Shown piece after piece: positions 17,946 through 25,926 of a DNA stretch of 64,000 nucleotides. Under the pieces are notes generated by a model, which was not told the DNA's origin, searched no databases, and saw only the letters and a program-made list of their open reading frames with translations. The stretch comes from Caccoplasma_A sp045587545 (lineage in GTDB: Bacteria > Bacteroidota > Bacteroidia > Bacteroidales > G3-4614). The first letter of the stretch is position 1; each line of letters opens with the position of its first letter. Position numbers and translations under genes: made by a program. The stretch is taken from positions 62,001 to 126,000 of the forward strand of contig JAZNCN010000026.1 of NCBI GenBank assembly GCA_045587545.1, written 5' to 3'.

Positions 17946-18649
17946 AAAGAGTTTCAATCCTACTATTTTTCTTAACGGCTGCTATTTTAACAACTCTTGC
18001 ACAAGAAAAAAAGAAGAGATGTTCACTTAATTATGGTGTTTCATTCTCGGTAAACGCTCCATTCGTAAACGAACGCAAAATGTTTGTTGATTGGGTTGAA
18101 GTTGACAAACCTGCTGATGATACAAAAATTGCAGGTAGCGTCTCTATCTTTGGACGATTAAATTTTAAGCGTAACTTTATTCAGATTGAAGTCGGAAACT
18201 CATTTATGAGAGACGAATCATCTTTCAATGCAAAAAGTTTTGGTGCCGCAACAGATAATTTTATAAAATCTGATAATATCGCAATTACTCTTGATGTTCC
18301 CCTATTATATGGTTATAATTTTATAAAAAGAGAAAAATACGAATTCTCGCTTTTTGCCGGTCCTAAAATGAGATACACATATTTAAACCGAGAAGATATT
18401 GAGAATAGCAGCCCAACTACTCTTATAATAGAAGAGGATATACACCCGGTTTCAGCATGCTGTATAATTGGAATGGGAGCTAAAATTTCAAATCTTTTTG
18501 TTGATTTCAGATATGAGTTTGGCATAACCGTTCACAACAAACCCGGAACATATATGCTATATGAAAATGATGTTTTAACATCAAAAGGAAGTTTATATGC
18601 AAAAAGAAGCATAAATTTATTGAGTTTTTCTTTGGGCGTAATTTTGTAA
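17942..18649 (+). CDS. PorT-like outer-membrane beta-barrel protein
   Basis: 235 residues from the ATG at 17942, which overlaps the flavin reductase stop. The frame runs open upstream, but the signal peptide (1-20, ending TTLAQ) begins here. The mature part is a series of amphipathic strands (YGVSFSVNAPF, VSIFGRLNF, FIQIEVGN, YEFSLFAGPKMRYTY, VDFRYEFGI) and ends SFSLGVIL, a typical last strand. Resembles the outer-membrane protein beta-barrel/PorT families. No enzymatic motif. Its coupling to a cytoplasmic flavin reductase is odd. Confidence 0.65.
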   Translation: MKRVSILLFFLTAAILTTLAQEKKKRCSLNYGVSFSVNAPFVNERKMFVDWVEVDKPADDTKIAGSVSIFGRLNFKRNFIQIEVGNSFMRDESSFNAKSFGAATDNFIKSDNIAITLDVPLLYGYNFIKREKYEFSLFAGPKMRYTYLNREDIENSSPTTLIIEEDIHPVSACCIIGMGAKISNLFVDFRYEFGITVHNKPGTYMLYENDVLTSKGSLYAKRSINLLSFSLGVIL

Positions 18650-18673
18650 GTAGTAACATATTGAGTAACTTTG
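18643..18673 (+). promoter_or_regulatory. Promoter of glyA
   Basis: TTTG (18643-18646, overlapping the end of the preceding gene), 19-nt spacer, TAACTTTG (18666-18673). Predicted start near 18680, leaving a leader of about 84 nt. Confidence 0.65.
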
Positions 18674-18763
18674 TAACTCATTTCTGAAAAAAGCATATTT
18701 TACAGATTTGTGTAAGTAAAATCTATTTACCAAAAAGAATATTTTTTAATACATATCATATTT

Positions 18764-20044
18764 ATGGAAAGAGATAACAAAATCTTTGACATTATCACAA
18801 GAGAGAGAGAACGTCAAATGAAGGGAATAGAGCTTATTGCTTCTGAGAACTTCGTTAGCGAACAAGTTATGGAGGCTATGGGTTCATGCCTTACAAACAA
18901 ATATGCTGAAGGATATCCCGGAAAGAGATATTACGGAGGTTGCGAAGTTGTTGATGAGGCAGAGCAACTTGCTATAGACCGCATTAAAGAGATTTATGGT
19001 GCAGAGTGGGCAAATGTTCAACCACACTCAGGCGCTCAAGCCAATATGGCAGTGTTTATGTCGGTTATGAATCCCGGCGATAAATTCTTAGGTCTTAACC
19101 TTTCTCACGGAGGGCACCTTTCTCATGGTTCTCCTGTAAACTTCTCAGGACTTGTATTCCAAGCATTGGAGTATGGAGTTAAGGAGGATACCGGATATGT
19201 TGATTATGATATGATGGAAGAGGTTGCTCTACGCGAACGTCCCAAACTATTAATAGGAGGAGCCTCTGCATATTCTCGCGAATGGGACTATGCTCGTATG
19301 CGTGCAATTGCAGATAAAATTGGAGCTATCTTTATGATTGATATGGCTCACCCCGCTGGTTTGATTGCGGCAGGCTTGTTGGATAACCCTCTAAAATATG
19401 CTCACATTGTAACTTCTACAACACACAAAACACTTCGCGGACCTCGCGGTGGCGTTATTATGATGGGACAAGATTTTGAAAACCCATGGGGTAAGAAAAC
19501 CCCTAAAGGTGAAATTCGCAAAATGTCATCTTTGTTAGACTCTGCAGTATTCCCCGGTGTTCAAGGTGGACCATTGGAGCATGTAATTGCGGCTAAAGCT
19601 GTTGCATTTGGTGAAGCTCTTACTCCTTCATATAAAGAGTACCAAACTCAAGTTAAGAAAAATGCTGCTTGTATGGCTAATGCTTTTATTGAGAAAGGAT
19701 ATAAAATAATTTCGGGCGGTACAGACAACCACTGTATGTTGATTGACCTTCGAACAAAATTCCCCGAACTTACAGGAAAAGTGGCAGAGAAAGTTCTTGT
19801 ATCGGCTGATATTACAGTAAATAAAAATATGGTTCCTTTTGATAGCCGTTCACCATTCCAAACTTCAGGTATCCGTGTAGGGACTCCAGCTATCACAACA
19901 CGTGGCGCTAAAGAGGACTTAATGGTTAAGATTGTTGAGTTAATTGACAAAGTTCTTGCCAACCCCGAAGACGAAAACGTAATAAAAGCGGTACGCGAAG
20001 AGGTAAACAAAACAATGAAAGATTATCCTCTATTCGCATACTAA
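18764..20044 (+). CDS. glyA: Serine hydroxymethyltransferase
   Basis: 426 residues. Interconverts serine and glycine with tetrahydrofolate, the main source of one-carbon units. PLP-binding Lys222 lies in the VTSTTHKTLRGPRGG stretch; other family motifs are IELIASENF (22-30), YPGKRYYGG (51-59), HSGAQAN (88-94), and a RVGTPAITTRG stretch near the C-terminus. Single gene with its own promoter and a strong terminator. Confidence 0.97.
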   Translation: MERDNKIFDIITRERERQMKGIELIASENFVSEQVMEAMGSCLTNKYAEGYPGKRYYGGCEVVDEAEQLAIDRIKEIYGAEWANVQPHSGAQANMAVFMSVMNPGDKFLGLNLSHGGHLSHGSPVNFSGLVFQALEYGVKEDTGYVDYDMMEEVALRERPKLLIGGASAYSREWDYARMRAIADKIGAIFMIDMAHPAGLIAAGLLDNPLKYAHIVTSTTHKTLRGPRGGVIMMGQDFENPWGKKTPKGEIRKMSSLLDSAVFPGVQGGPLEHVIAAKAVAFGEALTPSYKEYQTQVKKNAACMANAFIEKGYKIISGGTDNHCMLIDLRTKFPELTGKVAEKVLVSADITVNKNMVPFDSRSPFQTSGIRVGTPAITTRGAKEDLMVKIVELIDKVLANPEDENVIKAVREEVNKTMKDYPLFAY

Positions 20045-20061
20045 TATATAGTATTACTACT

Positions 20062-20093
20062 AAAAAATCCGCACAAAAAAGTGCGGATTTTTT
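20062..20093 (+). terminator. Rho-independent terminator after glyA
   Basis: Thirteen-base-pair arms AAAAAATCCGCAC (20062-20074) and GTGCGGATTTTTT (20081-20093) with a 6-nt A loop and a terminal U run. Confidence 0.9.
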
Positions 20094-20193
20094 AGCGTTA
20101 TAGCAGTTTATACAAATATTTATCTTTTGAAAGAGTTTTGAACTGAATAACTACATTATTTAAGCAAATTACCATTTATTAAATTATATAATT

Positions 20194-21717
20194 ATGTTTA
20201 CAAGATTTAAAGGATTTGATCTTATTGACAAATACCAAAAGGCTAAAAAGGCAAAAAAAGATAACAAAAAAAGCAACAACGCCAAACTTATAAAAATTTT
20301 ATTTGTTGTTGCTGTTTCTCTTATCTTATGGTTCTTGCCATCTGACAGTTTTGGTATTGAGAATTTAACAGCAATTGAACAACGAGTTATTGCTATTTTT
20401 GCATTTGCAGTGTTGATGTGGATTTTAGAAGCTATTCCTTCTTGGGCTACATCTATGATGGTTGTTGTATTACTACTTGTAACCTGTTCTGATGGAGGAT
20501 TTAGTTTCCTTACAAAAGGTGGTGATGCAGCAGTAATTGGAACTACAATCAAATACAAATCGTTGATGGCATGTTTTGCTGACCCAATCATCATGCTATT
20601 TATTGGTGGATTTGTATTGGCTATTGCAGCAACAAAGAGCGGTTTGGACTCGGTATTAGCAAAGGCTTTACTTAAACCTTTTGGTACTCAATCAAAATTT
20701 GTCCTTCTTGGATTTTTGTTAGTAACAGCAATATTTTCAATGTTCTTGAGCAACACTGCCACAGCTGCTATGATGCTTACCTTCCTTACACCTGTACTGA
20801 AAGCACTTCCTGCTGATGGTAAAGGTAAAATTGCATTGGCTATGGCTATCCCTGTTGCCGCTAACATTGGAGGAATTGGAACTCCTATTGGAACTCCTCC
20901 AAATGCAATTGCTCTTAAAGCCTTAAATACATCAATTGAGGACGGTGGTTTAGGATTGAACATTGGTTTTGGAGACTGGATGATGTTTATGTTACCTTTT
21001 ACCCTTCTTTTAATCTTCATAGGTTGGTTTATTTTAGTTAAAATGTTCCCATTCAAAGCTAAAACTATAAAACTTGACATTAAAGGAGAGAATAAAAAAG
21101 ATTGGCGTTCTACCCTTGTAAAAATTACATTCATTGTAACAATTCTGTTATGGATGACAGACAAACTAACAGGATTGAATGCAAACGTTGTAGCTATGAT
21201 TCCTGTTGGTGTATTCTGTGCAACAGGTATCATTACTCGTAACGATTTATCAGAAATAAACTGGAGCGTTCTTTGGATGGTTGCAGGAGGTTTTGCTCTT
21301 GGTGTTGCTCTTAATGAGAGTGGATTGGCTGCTCACATGATAAACTCTATTCCTTTTGATTCTTGGGCTCCATTGTTGGTAATCATAGGCTCAGGATTAA
21401 TCTGCTACACTCTGTCCAACTTTATTTCAAACACAGCAACAGCTGCATTGTTAGTTCCGATTTTGGCAGTTATAGGAAAAGGTATGGGTAGTGCTCTTGC
21501 TCCTCTTGGTGGTGTTTCGGCGCTATTGATAGGTATTGCAATTGCAGCATCGTTAGCAATGGTACTACCAATTAGTACTCCTCCTAACGCATTGGCTCAT
21601 GCAACAGGTATGATTGAACAAAAAGATATGATTAAGACAGGTCTTATAATGGGTATTTTAGGATTAATCATAGGATACACAATGCTTATTATTCTTGGCT
21701 CGTTCGGAATTATTTAA
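20194..21717 (+). CDS. DASS-family sodium:dicarboxylate (or sulfate) symporter
   Basis: 507 residues with a charged Lys-rich N-terminus (14-32) and about 11-12 hydrophobic helices. The two Ser-Asn-Thr substrate/sodium motifs of the SLC13/DASS family are present: LSNTATAAMM (near 190) and FISNTATAALL (near 410). They are accompanied by ANIGGIGTPIGTPPNAIAL and a later PISTPPNALAHATG. Imports succinate, fumarate, malate or a related anion with Na+. The substrate cannot be fixed by reading. Own transcription unit between two terminators. Confidence 0.9.
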   Translation: MFTRFKGFDLIDKYQKAKKAKKDNKKSNNAKLIKILFVVAVSLILWFLPSDSFGIENLTAIEQRVIAIFAFAVLMWILEAIPSWATSMMVVVLLLVTCSDGGFSFLTKGGDAAVIGTTIKYKSLMACFADPIIMLFIGGFVLAIAATKSGLDSVLAKALLKPFGTQSKFVLLGFLLVTAIFSMFLSNTATAAMMLTFLTPVLKALPADGKGKIALAMAIPVAANIGGIGTPIGTPPNAIALKALNTSIEDGGLGLNIGFGDWMMFMLPFTLLLIFIGWFILVKMFPFKAKTIKLDIKGENKKDWRSTLVKITFIVTILLWMTDKLTGLNANVVAMIPVGVFCATGIITRNDLSEINWSVLWMVAGGFALGVALNESGLAAHMINSIPFDSWAPLLVIIGSGLICYTLSNFISNTATAALLVPILAVIGKGMGSALAPLGGVSALLIGIAIAASLAMVLPISTPPNALAHATGMIEQKDMIKTGLIMGILGLIIGYTMLIILGSFGII

Positions 21718-21741
21718 TAAGAATTTCAAAATAGATTATAT

Positions 21742-21775
21742 AAGAAAGGCAATGCCCTCGAGCATTGCCTTTCTT
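21742..21775. terminator. Bidirectional hairpin between convergent genes
   Basis: Fourteen-base-pair arms AAGAAAGGCAATGC (21742-21755) and GCATTGCCTTTCTT (21762-21775), loop of 6 nt. Lies between the symporter gene and the minus-strand gene ending at 21808. Confidence 0.75.
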
Positions 21776-21807
21776 ATGTTAATAGGTTCTATTTGAAGTA
21801 TCTTAAC

Positions 21808-22359
21808 CTAATTGAGACTTACTGCTTTATATTCATAGCCGAGACGGTTGAGTTCAATAGCTGCACCTATGCGGAAGAGGACCTTACAGGCACGAGCAAA
21901 TGTGTGAAATGCCATTATTGATTGAGGTTCAATGCCACTGTGCTGTATTTGCGATAGTGTATAATCACCCACTATACGCATAATCTCTTTAACTCGATTG
22001 GCTTCGTTACTCTCTTCGTGAAGTCCTATAATATTAAAGAGAATATTATCGTCCATATCATCAAACCCACGAGGTCCATAAAATTCGGAATAAGCCATAT
22101 TACGACACTTATCCCAATCGGCATGCCAACCATTTGCTATACCCATTCCCAAATAGGCTGCCCAAACTAATGCCACTGTTGGATATTGTGCTATCTCCTT
22201 AACTGCATCGGTCATATATTCAGGAGCTAAATCGTGCCAGCGTTGTTCTATATCGGCACTTTCAAGCAAAGTTCCCGATAACATTCCGTTTGTAGTACAT
22301 ATTTTTAAAAGTTCCTTTTGTAGAGTAGTTTCAAAGTTGTTTAAAAATTCGTAATCCAT
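21808..22359 (-). CDS. Conserved cytoplasmic protein of unknown function
   Basis: 183 residues from the ATG at 22359 (MDYEFLNNFETTL). The upstream ATG at 22413 lies within the promoter and is excluded. No signal peptide and no transmembrane segment; predicted mostly helical. Notable short stretches are ALVWAAYLGMGIANGWHADWDK, YGPRGFDDMDD and a late FHTFARACKVLFRIGAAIELNRLGYEYK, split here only by unlisted residues. I do not recognise a family. Single gene with a well-formed promoter. Confidence 0.75.
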   Translation of the reverse strand: MDYEFLNNFETTLQKELLKICTTNGMLSGTLLESADIEQRWHDLAPEYMTDAVKEIAQYPTVALVWAAYLGMGIANGWHADWDKCRNMAYSEFYGPRGFDDMDDNILFNIIGLHEESNEANRVKEIMRIVGDYTLSQIQHSGIEPQSIMAFHTFARACKVLFRIGAAIELNRLGYEYKAVSLN

Positions 22360-22383
22360 ATATATAAGTTGTTTATCTATTAG

Positions 22384-22414
22384 CAAAGATACGAATAAGC
22401 AAAAGTTTCGCAAA
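22384..22414 (-). promoter_or_regulatory. Promoter of the gene of unknown function at 21808-22359
   Basis: Minus-strand TTTG (22411-22414), 19-nt spacer, TATCTTTG (22384-22391). The start near 22378 leaves about 19 nt before the ATG at 22359 and decides that start. Confidence 0.7.
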
Positions 22415-22441
22415 GAAAAAACTTACCAAAAGATACACGGC

Positions 22442-22465
22442 GGACAGAGCATGCTCTGTCCCTAC
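22442..22465. repeat. REP-like palindrome, copy 1
   Basis: GGACAGAGCATGCTCTGTCC is a perfect 20-nt palindrome followed by CTAC. The same 24-nt layout recurs at 38999 and, inside a gene, at 53955. Confidence 0.7.
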
Positions 22466-22502
22466 TTTTAAAATTCCGTTATGAATCAACTTTTTTCAAA
22501 GA

Positions 22503-22620
22503 AAGGCACTGAGTGAATTTATGATTTTGCAAAAATCAACGAGCAGACGGAGAAGGTATGTAAGTGCTTCGACCGATATCTGTCTGCGAGTTAACTTTTC
22601 TGTGAGAATCCCTGCGTATA
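22503..22620. other. GC-richer unassigned segment downstream of tRNA-Arg
   Basis: About 118 nt between the tRNA terminator and the REP-like palindrome, less AT-rich than other gaps here, with a possible long-range pairing GCAGAC (22543-22548) to GTCTGC (22582-22587). An ORF reads through it and into the tRNA on the minus strand, which makes that ORF spurious. It may be a remnant of a decayed gene; I cannot name it. Confidence 0.3.
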
Positions 22621-22625
22621 ATAAA

Positions 22626-22651
22626 AAAGCGACAAGGTTTCTTGTCGCTTT
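22626..22651 (-). terminator. Terminator of tRNA-Arg
   Basis: Eleven-base-pair arms AAAGCGACAAG (22626-22636) and CTTGTCGCTTT (22641-22651), loop of 4 nt, with an A run at 22623-22628 giving U residues on the minus strand. It begins 2 nt after the tRNA CCA end. Confidence 0.85.
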
Positions 22652-22652
22652 A

Positions 22653-22729
22653 TGGTGATCGAGCTGGGATTCGAACCCAGGACCCACAGCTTAGAAGGCT
22701 GTTGCTCTATCCAGCTGAGCTACCCGACC
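22653..22729 (-). tRNA. tRNA-Arg, anticodon UCU
   Basis: 77-nt cloverleaf on the minus strand: acceptor GGTCGGG paired with CTCGATC, D-arm with AGCTCAGCTGGAT, anticodon stem ACAGC/GCTGT with loop CTTCTAA, T-arm CTGGGTTCGAATCCCAG, and CCA encoded (22653-22655). The anticodon TCT (22693-22695) reads AGA and AGG. It has its own promoter and terminator. Confidence 0.97.
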
Positions 22730-22766
22730 GACCTTATGTTTACAAAGTACTTCAACTTTGCGAGTG

Positions 22767-22797
22767 CAAAGGTAGTAACTTTATTTTAATTATACAA
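22767..22797 (-). promoter_or_regulatory. Promoter of tRNA-Arg
   Basis: Minus-strand TTG (22795-22797), 20-nt spacer, TACCTTTG (22767-22774). Start predicted near 22760, about 31 nt before the mature 5' end. Confidence 0.6.
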
Positions 22798-22847
22798 CAT
22801 TTTTAGTTCTAAACTACCTTCAAACTACCGGTACATTTCTCTAAACT

Positions 22848-22882
22848 AAAAAAACGAAAAACTTGATGTTTTTCGTTTTTTT
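22848..22882 (-). terminator. Terminator of the inositol-lipid cluster
   Basis: Fifteen-base-pair perfect arms (22848-22862 and 22868-22882; core AAACGAAAAAC / GTTTTTCGTTT) with a 5-nt loop and U run on the minus strand, beginning 7 nt after the stop of the inositol-phosphate synthase gene. Confidence 0.85.
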
Positions 22883-22888
22883 AAGCAT

Positions 22889-24178
22889 TTATCCTAAATA
22901 ATCTTCCGGTTCCTCGCCAATCATTACTCGTAGAGTGTTCTTCATTTTCACGAATTGAGCGAATAGGTCGTGTAAAGGTTCTGTATCAGGTGTATGCATT
23001 GGACTCTTGAAGTAGAATGACAACCATGTTTGTATGCCTTTAAATCCTGCTCGTTGTGAAAGATCTGTTAAGATTATAAGGTCTAACATCAATGGTGCTG
23101 CTAATATTGAGTCGCGACATAGGAAATCAACTTTCAACTGCATTGGGTAACCCATCCAACCTACAAGGTCAATGTTATCCCAACCCTCTTTGTTATCTTT
23201 GCGTGGAGGATAGTAGTTAATACGTACTTTGTGATAAATATTACCGTATAGTTCGGGATATTTCTCTGAGTCCAATATGGTATCTATTACTGATAGTTTA
23301 CTTACCTCTTTGGTTTTGAACGATGCAGGATCGTCTAATACCTCTCCATCACGATTACCCAAAATATTTGTTGAGAACCAACCGTCTAAGCCCAACATAC
23401 GTGTTTTTAGCATTGGGGCAAGTACGGTTTTCATCATGGTTTGTCCTGTCTTAAAGTCTTTTCCACAAATGGGCACATTGTTTTTATCTGCCAACTCCCA
23501 TATTGCAGGCATATCAACTGTTAAGGCCGGCGCACCATTTATGAATGGCACTCCCGATGATACCGCTGCGTATGCATATATCATTGATGGTGATATTTCA
23601 GAGCTGTTATTCTTCATTGCCTCCTCAAATGCTGCTACTGATTTATGAGCTTCACCCATTGGAATATATACCTCGGTACTTGCAGCCCATATCATTACCA
23701 ATCGAGAACAATTGTTTTTACGTTTAAACTCCTCTATATCGGCTTTTACCTGCTCCATGGCATCATATTTGGTTGCAGCATCTTTTACCCATGTTCCGTG
23801 CAGGCGTGTTACATATTCTTGATAAAAGACAGCCTTCATTGGTTTTATTGCCTGTAACTCATCTTTTACCTTATTTATATCTTTTTCTGTTAACACTTCG
23901 GCATGTAGTGCTGCTGCATATACATCTTCTTCAAAGATATCCCAACCACCTATTACCAAATCGTTAAGATTGGCCAAAGGTATTACATCTTTTATTTTTG
24001 GTTCACGCTTGTCGGCTCCTTTCCCTAACTCAATGTGAGCCATTTGTGTGAGCGAGCCTATGGGAGTTGTCAATCCTTTTCGTGCTGCCAATGTTCCAAC
24101 CACAAATGTTGAAGAAACTGCTCCTCCTATTCCCACAACCAATACTCCAAGTTTGCCTTCGGCTTTCTTTATTTCCAT
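22889..24178 (-). CDS. myo-Inositol-1-phosphate (3-phosphate) synthase
   Basis: 429 residues. NAD-dependent conversion of glucose 6-phosphate to inositol phosphate, the entry to inositol lipids. N-terminal Rossmann motif GIGGAVSS (16-23) and the segments NLNDLVIGGWDIF, GKDFKTGQTMMKTVLAP, WFSTNILGNRDGEVLDDP, SLSVIDTIL-type SKLSVIDTIL, DNIDLVGWMGY and LDLIILTDLSQRAG match the MIPS family. Last of five genes on one strand, with a strong terminator; 111 nt separate it from the HAD gene, and that gap has a weak promoter-like site. It would feed inositol phosphate directly to the CDP-alcohol transferase of the same cluster. Confidence 0.93.
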   Translation of the reverse strand: MEIKKAEGKLGVLVVGIGGAVSSTFVVGTLAARKGLTTPIGSLTQMAHIELGKGADKREPKIKDVIPLANLNDLVIGGWDIFEEDVYAAALHAEVLTEKDINKVKDELQAIKPMKAVFYQEYVTRLHGTWVKDAATKYDAMEQVKADIEEFKRKNNCSRLVMIWAASTEVYIPMGEAHKSVAAFEEAMKNNSSEISPSMIYAYAAVSSGVPFINGAPALTVDMPAIWELADKNNVPICGKDFKTGQTMMKTVLAPMLKTRMLGLDGWFSTNILGNRDGEVLDDPASFKTKEVSKLSVIDTILDSEKYPELYGNIYHKVRINYYPPRKDNKEGWDNIDLVGWMGYPMQLKVDFLCRDSILAAPLMLDLIILTDLSQRAGFKGIQTWLSFYFKSPMHTPDTEPLHDLFAQFVKMKNTLRVMIGEEPEDYLG

Positions 24179-24234
24179 CTTATTGAATATTTTGTTATGT
24201 TATATATTTTCTCCTTTATTTGGAAATTCTTATA

Positions 24235-24242
24235 CAAAGTTA
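24235..24242 (-). promoter_or_regulatory. Possible internal -7 box ahead of the inositol-phosphate synthase gene
   Basis: Minus-strand TAACTTTG matches the -7 consensus in the only sizeable gap of the cluster, but no -33 TTTG is found at the usual spacing. Confidence 0.3.
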
Positions 24243-24289
24243 TAGAATTAATTTTTATTTTAGAATATATTTCAGATATTTAGGACACC

Positions 24290-24988
24290 TTATAGGAATA
24301 ATAACTCATTTAATGAAGATATTGTTCGCTCATATTCAATTTTTTCTTCTTTCCCTTGCCAACTATCGCCTTTAAACCATATTGCTTGACAGCCTGCCTG
24401 TAATGCCGGCGATATATCTTTTGAATAGCTATCTCCTACTACCAATACCTGCTCCGATGGCAGATTTAACGCCTCCACTCCTTTTTTGAATATTTCGGGC
24501 GATGGTTTGCGAACTCCTACCACTGCCGACTCTACGATTGAAATAAAAAGATGATAAATACCATACTCTTTTAATACAGAAGTTATATTTCCATAGAAAT
24601 TTGTAACCAATACTAACGGATAGCGCTTTGCTAATTGTTCTAATACCTTTTTACTCTCTGCCACTTGATGGCGAGCTACATCATCACAATACTGAGCTAC
24701 TTGCTTGGTATAGTTATCTGTTTTTTCAGAATCGGGCAGGCAACCCTCTTTTATCAGATTTCGCAACTCTATTGTAACCTTTTTATATAGTAATTGATAA
24801 AAGGTGTCGGAAGGGAGAATATGTGGTATACGTGCAAGTTCTTGCTCAGCTAATACATATGCCGGAAGAAACTGCTCTTTTGTTATTGGTACGTTGGCAT
24901 ATTGATACCCTTCCCATAACACCTCACTCCAATGACGAGCAGGTGTATCGAGTGTGCCTCCGTAATCAAATATTATTCCTTTTATCAT
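24290..24988 (-). CDS. HAD-family hydrolase, candidate phosphatidylinositol-phosphate phosphatase
   Basis: 232 residues, HAD superfamily with a helical cap. Motif I is FDYGGTLD (nucleophile Asp8; the +2 position is Gly10 rather than the usual Asp), motif II Thr129 in LVTN, motif III Lys161 in RKPSPEIF, motif IV GDSYSKD with Asp186 and Asp191. The start overlaps the stop of the CDP-alcohol transferase gene (4 nt). In described Bacteroides inositol-lipid clusters a phosphatase removes the phosphate from phosphatidylinositol phosphate; the position here suggests the same job. That is inference; the missing general acid/base makes activity worth testing. Confidence 0.78.
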   Translation of the reverse strand: MIKGIIFDYGGTLDTPARHWSEVLWEGYQYANVPITKEQFLPAYVLAEQELARIPHILPSDTFYQLLYKKVTIELRNLIKEGCLPDSEKTDNYTKQVAQYCDDVARHQVAESKKVLEQLAKRYPLVLVTNFYGNITSVLKEYGIYHLFISIVESAVVGVRKPSPEIFKKGVEALNLPSEQVLVVGDSYSKDISPALQAGCQAIWFKGDSWQGKEEKIEYERTISSLNELLFL

Positions 24989-25926
24989 TGTTCTTTATCC
25001 AATATGTTATTGAATATTTTACATACCTTCTCATATTTTACTATCATATATATAAGAATGGCATTCATTATGGTTATCTCAAATACAAAGTAAATCCATA
25101 CTTGGTCAAGTAATAACGATACAAATAGAGCTGCAACTCTTGTATTGAATGTAAGTATATTGGTATATTTTACCAATGGTCTGCTCATTGTACGATATTG
25201 TTGTGCCAAAGCAAAAGGTACATCGCTATTGGGATAAAGTTGATTTATTTTATGACGCATCTTACGCATTTGCGGAGAGAACTGCTGTTGCGATTTTGTA
25301 TGGTTTATATAAAAAAACATTACTATTTTTTTAAACCAATCTGTACGCCATGTTAGTTTTGCATTTTCGGCTTTTAATGTTTCAACCTCTTCCAACTCAC
25401 TTTTTGCCCTACCATTTACAAAGAATAGATGCAATGTGCGGTAGCAATCAGCTATTTGTGCTTGCAATATATGACAATAGCCTGCTACAGCTGCTAATAC
25501 AAAGGCTTGCAAAAAAAGAAAATCATCTGTTATTACCAAACGCAATAACAATGATATATATATTATTACAAACCATATATCGCCACAGGCACCGTCAAGT
25601 ATTCTTCCCAAACGTGAGTATTGTCCTGTCATTCGGGCCAATTGTCCATCGGCACTATCGTAACTGTTTGCCCATACCAAAAGAAACATTCCTAATAGTG
25701 ACAAGTAAATATTATCATAATAGAATAGCACTCCTGCAGATGCTCCTATGAATATTGAGGCTATTGTTACGGCATTGGGTGTTATGTGTAGTTTACGAAA
25801 GAGTAACGCCCATGCATATCCTATTTTGCGATAGAATATGAGGTCAAACCACTCTTCTGTTTCTAACGATTTGAGCGTATCTTTTAGTGTTACTTTTTTA
25901 TATTGTTGAGGTTCTCTTTCTTTCAT
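24985..25926 (-). CDS. CDP-alcohol phosphatidyltransferase, candidate phosphatidylinositol-phosphate synthase
   Basis: 313 residues, integral membrane. The CDP-alcohol phosphotransferase signature is present: Asp90-x2-Asp93-Gly94-x2-Ala97-Arg98-x8-Gly107-x3-Asp111. The last Asp falls at 116, four residues after Asp111 instead of the usual three. About six hydrophobic helices surround and follow it (for example 55-70, 76-87, 117-131, 134-150, 265-300). Between helices lies a charged cytoplasmic loop (about 165-225). In this cluster it should join inositol phosphate to CDP-diacylglycerol (or a ceramide analogue). It overlaps the ATP-grasp gene by 29 nt upstream and the HAD gene by 4 nt downstream, so the genes are tightly coupled. 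Confidence 0.85.
   Translation of the reverse strand: MKEREPQQYKKVTLKDTLKSLETEEWFDLIFYRKIGYAWALLFRKLHITPNAVTIASIFIGASAGVLFYYDNIYLSLLGMFLLVWANSYDSADGQLARMTGQYSRLGRILDGACGDIWFVIIYISLLLRLVITDDFLFLQAFVLAAVAGYCHILQAQIADCYRTLHLFFVNGRAKSELEEVETLKAENAKLTWRTDWFKKIVMFFYINHTKSQQQFSPQMRKMRHKINQLYPNSDVPFALAQQYRTMSRPLVKYTNILTFNTRVAALFVSLLLDQVWIYFVFEITIMNAILIYMIVKYEKVCKIFNNILDKEQ

Noticed and set aside
22496..22687. Minus-strand ORF of 63 residues overlapping tRNA-Arg
   Set aside because: It starts inside the tRNA and shows no family match; the tRNA is well formed and the reading is a by-product.
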